In this document: one piece after another, positions 59,854 to 64,000 of the stretch
Layout: every line of letters begins with the position of its first letter
Numbering within the stretch: position 1 is the first letter of the stretch
The notes under the pieces: generated by a model
Databases searched by the model: none
The model's input: the letters and a program-made list of their open reading frames with translations, nothing else
What the model was told of the DNA's origin: nothing
NCBI RefSeq assembly: GCF_004168625.1
Contig: NZ_SDWW01000003.1
Coordinates: 1-64,000 of the forward strand
Origin: Pengzhenrongella frigida
GTDB lineage: Bacteria; Actinomycetota; Actinomycetes; Actinomycetales; Cellulomonadaceae
Direction of reading: 5' to 3'
DNA: 64,000 bases
Translations under genes and position numbers: made by a program

Positions 59854-60756
59854 CTACGGCGAGCGAGGCCCGGCATCGTGCAGGACGAGGACCGTGGACT
59901 CGGCGTCCCGGACGACCTCGTTGCTGACCGCGCCCAGCAGCATCCCGCGGAACGCGCCGAGACCCCGTGACCCGACGACGACCAGCTGGGCGTCGCGTGA
60001 GGCGGCCACGAGTGCGTGCACCGGATCGTCGTCGAGCAGCTCCAGGCGGACATCCAGGGTCGGGTACATCGCTCGGAGGACCGCCGCCATGTCCTGCGCG
60101 GCGCGGTGCGTCGGATCGTTCTCGTCGACCCGACCGGCAGCGAGCGGGGGGAGTGCCGGCATCCCGCGGCCGTTGGGGTTGGCGATCGTGGGACGGGCAT
60201 GGACGACGACGAGCGGGACCGCTCGCAGCGAGGCTTCCCGGGCGGCCGTGTGGGCGGCTGTCAGGGACGACTGCGACCCGTCGACGCCGACCACGACGGG
60301 CGCCGCGTGCAGTCGGGACTCGTCGTCCGGGCCACGCACCACAGCGACCGGACAGCGACCCTGGGCCGCCAGATGCCCGCTCACGGAACCCACCCGCCGT
60401 CGGCCGGCGTGACCGCGTGCGCCGATCACCAGGAGCTGGGCGTCCTCGCTGAGCCGTCGCAGCTCGGGTACCTCGGGACCGGACAGCACCCGCACGTCGA
60501 TCGTCAGTGCCGGGAAGCGGGCACGGGCGCGCTCGAGCTGCTCGGCGAGGTACTGCTGCACCTCGGTGTCGAGCCCGAGGTCCTCGCCCAGGAGCGGGTA
60601 CCAGCTCCACTCGAGGAGCTCGCGCGGTTCGCGATACACCCGGGTGAGGAGGACGGGGGCATCGCGCAGGACCGCCTCGGTCAGTCCCCAGTGCACCGTC
60701 TGGGCGCTGTGGAGCGAGCCGTCGAGCGCGATCACCAGCGGACCGTCGACCCTCAT
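59854..60756 (-). CDS. Universal stress protein, two UspA domains
   Basis: A 300-residue tandem USP. Domain 1 spans ~8-143 (ALDGSLHSAQTVHWG ... VIGARGHAGRRRVGSVSGHL) and domain 2 ~152-295 (VVGVDGSQSSLTAAHTA ... VVGSRGLGAFRGMLLGAVSNEVV). The G-x2-G-x9-G(S/A) nucleotide motif is present in both, so ATP binding is likely. Tandem USPs of this type belong to the dormancy (DosR) regulon in mycobacteria. ATG 60756 follows GGAGGGGG. Tandem DosR-type boxes lie ~95 bp upstream, shared with the divergent regulator. Confidence 0.92.
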   Translation of the reverse strand: MRVDGPLVIALDGSLHSAQTVHWGLTEAVLRDAPVLLTRVYREPRELLEWSWYPLLGEDLGLDTEVQQYLAEQLERARARFPALTIDVRVLSGPEVPELRRLSEDAQLLVIGARGHAGRRRVGSVSGHLAAQGRCPVAVVRGPDDESRLHAAPVVVGVDGSQSSLTAAHTAAREASLRAVPLVVVHARPTIANPNGRGMPALPPLAAGRVDENDPTHRAAQDMAAVLRAMYPTLDVRLELLDDDPVHALVAASRDAQLVVVGSRGLGAFRGMLLGAVSNEVVRDAESTVLVLHDAGPRSP

Positions 60757-60850
60757 GGATGACCCCCTCCCCGCGATACCGCCGGTGAAGACCCGTCGCC
60801 GATGCCACCCAGATGCCAAGTGGTACCGATACCCCCACCATGGAGGAGAC

Positions 60851-60879
60851 GGGTCATAAAGTCCCGGGTCTTCAGTCCC
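60851..60879. promoter_or_regulatory. Tandem DosR-type boxes between usp and the response regulator
   Basis: GGGTCTTCAGTCCC (60866-60879) matches 12 of 14 positions of the mycobacterial DosR box GGGACTWWAGTCCC. Directly beside it, GGGTCATAAAGTCCC (60851-60865) is a second copy, one base longer between half-sites. They lie ~95 bp from the usp start and ~114 bp from the regulator start. Confidence 0.72.
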
Positions 60880-60992
60880 CTCTGCGGGGCGCTGGTTCGG
60901 AAGGGCTTCCAGCTCGTCGACCGGCCTCCGGCCGTGGCCGGGTGGGTCGGTCCGTACCGACGGCGCGCGTCGGTCTGAACGAGGGGGTCGGT

Positions 60993-61640
60993 GTGATCAG
61001 GGTATTCGTGCTCGACGACCACGAGATCGTCCGCCAAGGCCTGCTCCGGCTCGTCGACTCGCAACCCGACATGCTCGTCGTGGGCGAGGCGGCCACCGCG
61101 GCGGAGGCCCTGGCACGGGGTCCGCTGGTGAAGGCGGACGTGGCCATCCTCGACGTCCGACTGCCCGACGGGAGCGGGGTCGAGGTGTGCCGCGAGCTCC
61201 GGTCGGCACAGCCGGACCTGGCCTGCCTGATGCTGACGTCCTACTCCGACGACGAGGCACTCCTCAACGCCATCACCGCCGGTGCCGCGGGCTACGTCCT
61301 CAAGGAGATCCGGGGCGTCGACCTGGTCGGCGCGATCCGGACGGTCGCCTCCGGACGGACGCTGCTCGACTCGTCGATGACGGCGCGCGTGCTCGAGCGC
61401 CTGCGACGCGCCGACCAGCACGACGGGCGGCTCGACCTGCTGACGGCCCAGGAGAGCGCGGTTCTCGACCTCATCGGGCAAGGGCTGACGAACCGTGAGA
61501 TCGCCGACCGCATGTACCTGGCGGAGAAGACCGTCAAGAACTACGTCTCGAGCCTGCTGGCCAAGATCCAGGTGCACGGGCGCACGCAGGCGGCTCTCTA
61601 CATCGCCGAGCAGAGACGGGTGCACCCACCGGTTCACTGA
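60993..61640 (+). CDS. NarL/LuxR-family response regulator, DosR/DevR-like
   Basis: A 215-residue response regulator. The receiver domain has acidic Asp8/Asp9, phospho-acceptor Asp54 (AILDVRLPDG), Thr82 and Lys104, the same numbers as mycobacterial DosR. The C-terminal LuxR HTH reads LTAQESAVLDLIGQGLTNREIADRMYLAEKTVKNYVS. GTG 60993 follows GAGGGGG. Divergent usp and tandem DosR-type boxes support control of a hypoxia or dormancy regulon with autoregulation. No DosS/DosT-like kinase is in the window, so the sensor is elsewhere. Confidence 0.9.
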   Translation: MIRVFVLDDHEIVRQGLLRLVDSQPDMLVVGEAATAAEALARGPLVKADVAILDVRLPDGSGVEVCRELRSAQPDLACLMLTSYSDDEALLNAITAGAAGYVLKEIRGVDLVGAIRTVASGRTLLDSSMTARVLERLRRADQHDGRLDLLTAQESAVLDLIGQGLTNREIADRMYLAEKTVKNYVSSLLAKIQVHGRTQAALYIAEQRRVHPPVH

Positions 61641-61670
61641 CCGGGCACGTCACCGACCGGGCGCGACGCG

Positions 61671-63575
61671 TCAGACGTCAGGTGCCGAGTCCTGCTCGGC
61701 GGCCCAGCGGTACTCGGGCACGCTCGCCAGGAGCTCGGCGTGCGTGCCGCGCGCGACGACCGTCACCGGGCGGCGCAGCCCTCCCTGGTCGGGTGCGGGC
61801 CCGCCGCCGGCAGCCGCGTGCCCCAGCACGATCACCTCGTCGGCGCCGCCGAGGGCGGCCAGGCGGTGGGTGACCAGGACGAGGCCGCGCGGTTCGTCAC
61901 CTGCGGGGCCGGCGCCGGACTCGTGGGCGGTGCGCAACAGGTCGGCCACGAGCCGGTCGGCCGTGCTCGCGTCGAGGTGCTCGCCCGGTTCGTCGAGCAG
62001 GAGGAGCTGCGCCCGGCTGGCCAGGGCACGCGCCAGCAGCAGACGTCGACGCTCGCCGCCGGAGATCGTGGTGGCGTCCGACCCGAGCACCGTGTCCAGG
62101 CCCTGCGGCAGGGCGGCCAGCCACGGGCCGAGCTCGACCCGCCCGAGCAGGTCGGTGGCCTCCTCGGGGGTGACGTCGCCGCGCGCGACCCGGAGGTTCT
62201 CCAGCACGGTCGTGGCGAAGATGTGGGCGTCCTCGGCGGTGAGCACGACCTGGCGGCTCACCCAGGGTCGCGGCGCGCCCCACGCGGCCCGGCCGCCGAC
62301 GGTCACCTGACCGCTGACCGGGGGCAGCAGACCGGCGAGGGTGAGCAGCACCGTGGTCTTGCCCAGGCCGCTGGCGCCGACGACGGCGATGGCCCGTCCC
62401 GGGGCGACGTCCAGATCGATGCCGTGGGCCACGATCGGGCCGCCCGGCCACCCGACCGAGACGCCGACGGCGCTCAGCTGGGCCGTCGGCGCGCTGCCGT
62501 CCGCTGCGCTGCCGCTGGTCGTTCTGTCGCTGGTCGCGTTGTCGAGCAGTCGCATGATCCGCAGCGCGGCGCCGCCGGACCGCACCAGCTGTGCGGCCGC
62601 GGGGCCGAGCAGGGCGGTGCCCTCGAAGGCGGCGAGGGGGGTGAGCACGATGACCGCGAGCTCGACCGGCTGCATCGCCCCGGCGATCGTCGCCGGGACC
62701 CCGAGGAGCAGGGACCCGAGCACCGCGACGCCCATCGCGAGGGTGTCGATGCCGGCGGCCAGGGCGGCCGGCCGCGCCCCGGCGTCCTTGGCCCGCGCCA
62801 GGGCGACCTCCGTCCGGCGCAGCTCGGACAGCATCCCGTGGACCCCGCCCGACACCGTGAGCTCACCGGCACCGTCGACCATGGTCATCGCGGTCGCGCT
62901 GAGCTCGCTGCGGGCAAGGATCTGGGCATGCTCGGACAGCCGGACCGACCGGATGGTCAGTGCGGGCCCGACGACGCCGGCGACCAGGAGGCACCCGGCC
63001 AGGACGATGCCGGCCCCGACGTTCAGCCAGCCCACCAGGACCGCCGAGCCGAGCCCCACGAGCGCCGCGACCGCGGCCGGGACGAGGGCGCGGACCACGA
63101 CGTCGCCCACCGAGTCGACGTCGGCCCCGGTGCGGGCCAGCAGATCACCGCGCCGCAGGGTCGTGACGGTGTCGGTTCGACCGCTCGCGAGGGTGGTGTA
63201 GACGCTCTCCCGGAGCGCCGCCATCCCCTCGAGCGCCACCTGGTGGGAGGCGAGCCGTTCGAGGTACCGGAGCACGGCGCGGGACGTGCCGAACAGGCGC
63301 ACGGCGACGGCCGCGACCGCCAGCTGGCCGAAGTCGGGCATCTGGGAGGCGCGCGCGATCATCCACGCCGCGGTCGCGGTCAGCGCCACGGCGCTCCCGA
63401 GCCCGGCGCTGCCCGCGAGGACAGCCCAGAGCAGGCGTCGTCGGTCGATGTGCAGCAGGCGGATCGACCGACGCAGGGCGGAGCGTTCCTCCTGGGGGAC
63501 AAGTCCCCTCGCGAGTGGATCGGTCGTCGTCGGCGCTTCGGACGGGTGCGCCGGCGCGCGGGTGGGCGCGCTCAC
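61671..63575 (-). CDS. cydC: Thiol reductant ABC exporter subunit CydC
   Basis: A 634-residue fused TMD-NBD half-transporter. With CydD it exports cysteine/glutathione-type thiols and haem-related cargo needed to assemble cytochrome bd. Membrane helices span ~45-330, with the CydC-like RYLERLASHQVALEGMAALR segment. The NBD has Walker A GASGLGKTT, signature ISGGERRRLLLARAL and Walker B LLLLDEPGEHLD. GTG 63575 overlaps the cydD stop (GTGA). cydAB is probably upstream of cydD beyond the window edge. The 30-bp gap to the regulator gene is convergent. Confidence 0.93.
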   Translation of the reverse strand: MSAPTRAPAHPSEAPTTTDPLARGLVPQEERSALRRSIRLLHIDRRRLLWAVLAGSAGLGSAVALTATAAWMIARASQMPDFGQLAVAAVAVRLFGTSRAVLRYLERLASHQVALEGMAALRESVYTTLASGRTDTVTTLRRGDLLARTGADVDSVGDVVVRALVPAAVAALVGLGSAVLVGWLNVGAGIVLAGCLLVAGVVGPALTIRSVRLSEHAQILARSELSATAMTMVDGAGELTVSGGVHGMLSELRRTEVALARAKDAGARPAALAAGIDTLAMGVAVLGSLLLGVPATIAGAMQPVELAVIVLTPLAAFEGTALLGPAAAQLVRSGGAALRIMRLLDNATSDRTTSGSAADGSAPTAQLSAVGVSVGWPGGPIVAHGIDLDVAPGRAIAVVGASGLGKTTVLLTLAGLLPPVSGQVTVGGRAAWGAPRPWVSRQVVLTAEDAHIFATTVLENLRVARGDVTPEEATDLLGRVELGPWLAALPQGLDTVLGSDATTISGGERRRLLLARALASRAQLLLLDEPGEHLDASTADRLVADLLRTAHESGAGPAGDEPRGLVLVTHRLAALGGADEVIVLGHAAAGGGPAPDQGGLRRPVTVVARGTHAELLASVPEYRWAAEQDSAPDV

Positions 63576-64000
63576 GGCGTCGGCTCCGCACGGGCGGAAG
63601 CCGAGGTCGGGCTCGGGGTCGAGGTCGTGCGGGGCGCGTCGGGACGGTCGCCGTCGGCCGGGTCGGTGGCGCGGGATCGCACGGTCACGACGTCGTCGGC
63701 CCGGGCGATGAGGGCCTGCCGGTGCGCGATCACGAGCACCGTCCGTCCCTGGGCGCGGAGGCGGTCGACCGCGGTGAGCACGTGCTCCTCGGCCCGCGCG
63801 TCGAGGTGGGCGGTGGGCTCGTCGAGGACGACCAGGGGGTGGGTGCCGAGCAGCGCGCGCGTGAGGGCGAGGCGCTGGCGCTGACCGAGGGACAGCCCGA
63901 CGCCGCCCTGACCGAGCACGGAGTCCCACCCGTGGGGAAGCTGCGCCAGCACCTCGTCGAACCCGGTGTCGTGCGCCGCGACCCGGGCGCGGTCGTCGAC
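63572..64000 (-). CDS. cydD: Thiol reductant ABC exporter subunit CydD (3' part)
   Basis: The frame is open to the window edge, so the start lies outside. The visible 142 residues are the last part of the NBD: signature LSLGQRQRLALTRALL (LSLGQ in place of LSGGQ), Walker B LVVLDEPTAHLDA and H-loop IAHRQAL. A ~35-residue polar tail follows, rich in Asp, Ser and Pro. It overlaps cydC by 4 nt, so the two halves are coupled. Confidence 0.9.
   Translation of the reverse strand, partial: VDDRARVAAHDTGFDEVLAQLPHGWDSVLGQGGVGLSLGQRQRLALTRALLGTHPLVVLDEPTAHLDARAEEHVLTAVDRLRAQGRTVLVIAHRQALIARADDVVTVRSRATDPADGDRPDAPRTTSTPSPTSASARAEPTP

Overview
The window is a 64 kb piece of a high-GC actinobacterial chromosome. 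Three sets of markers support this: the Pup-proteasome locus, mycothiol genes (mshC and a mycothiol-dependent formaldehyde dehydrogenase), and Actinobacteria-restricted families (SsgA-like, DUF5703, TIGR02234, TIGR03085, HGxxPAAW, DUF222-HNH). Gene content and order fit Micrococcales, most likely a Cellulomonas-like organism; that placement is inference. No phage, integrase, insertion sequence, CRISPR array or rRNA operon is visible. Almost everything is chromosomal housekeeping or stress physiology.

Layout. 1-1.9 kb: the 3' part of an HNH endonuclease gene, an AT-richer patch with micro-repeats, a YbaK-like deacylase and a PEBP-family protein. 2.0-8.4 kb: an SOS-controlled mutasome operon (imuA', imuB, dnaE2) behind a perfect LexA-type box. 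8.4-13.9 kb: an AI-2E family permease, tRNA-Leu(GAG) with a terminator, a hydrolase-acetyltransferase fusion, an SsgA-like protein and a two-gene mycothiol/formaldehyde operon. 13.9-14.3 kb: a protein-free interval with a promoter and a strong intrinsic terminator about 300 nt apart, a candidate small RNA. 14.3-22.3 kb: a GAF-PP2C phosphatase, a divergent Lrp/alanine dehydrogenase pair with palindromic operators, an M20 peptidase, small proteins, an aldo/keto reductase and UppP. 22.3-28.5 kb: CorA, MshC, PAC2, HAD, RecB-like nuclease and site-2 protease. 28.5-37.3 kb: the complete Pup-proteasome locus (trmI, arc/mpa, dop, pup, prcB, prcA, pafA) and an FKBP lipoprotein. 37.3-51 kb: hisF, a DinB-like protein, a heterodimeric ABC exporter, then hisI-trpE and trpC-trpB-trpA-lgt with four small proteins (three clearly membrane proteins) between trpE and trpC. 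51-59 kb: gltB-gltD and pyruvate kinase. 59-64 kb: a VIT-family transporter, a universal stress protein divergent from a DosR/DevR-like regulator with tandem DosR-type boxes between them, and cydC with part of cydD.

How the genes work together. DNA damage would induce the mutasome. Mycothiol made through MshC is the cofactor for formaldehyde removal by MscR and its MBL partner. Pup, the PafA ligase, the Dop depupylase and the ARC ATPase feed the 20S proteasome. The his, trp and glt genes are linked through glutamine, glutamate and PRPP metabolism. The DosR-like regulator, universal stress protein and cydDC suggest a response to low oxygen.

Two sequence-level themes recur. Many starts have a TANNNT-like hexamer 6-8 nt upstream of ATG/GTG and no Shine-Dalgarno, the arrangement of leaderless transcripts; I used this to choose starts. 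Short tandem duplications (6-24 bp) sit repeatedly at gene ends, several carrying the stop codon or the start codon within the repeated unit.
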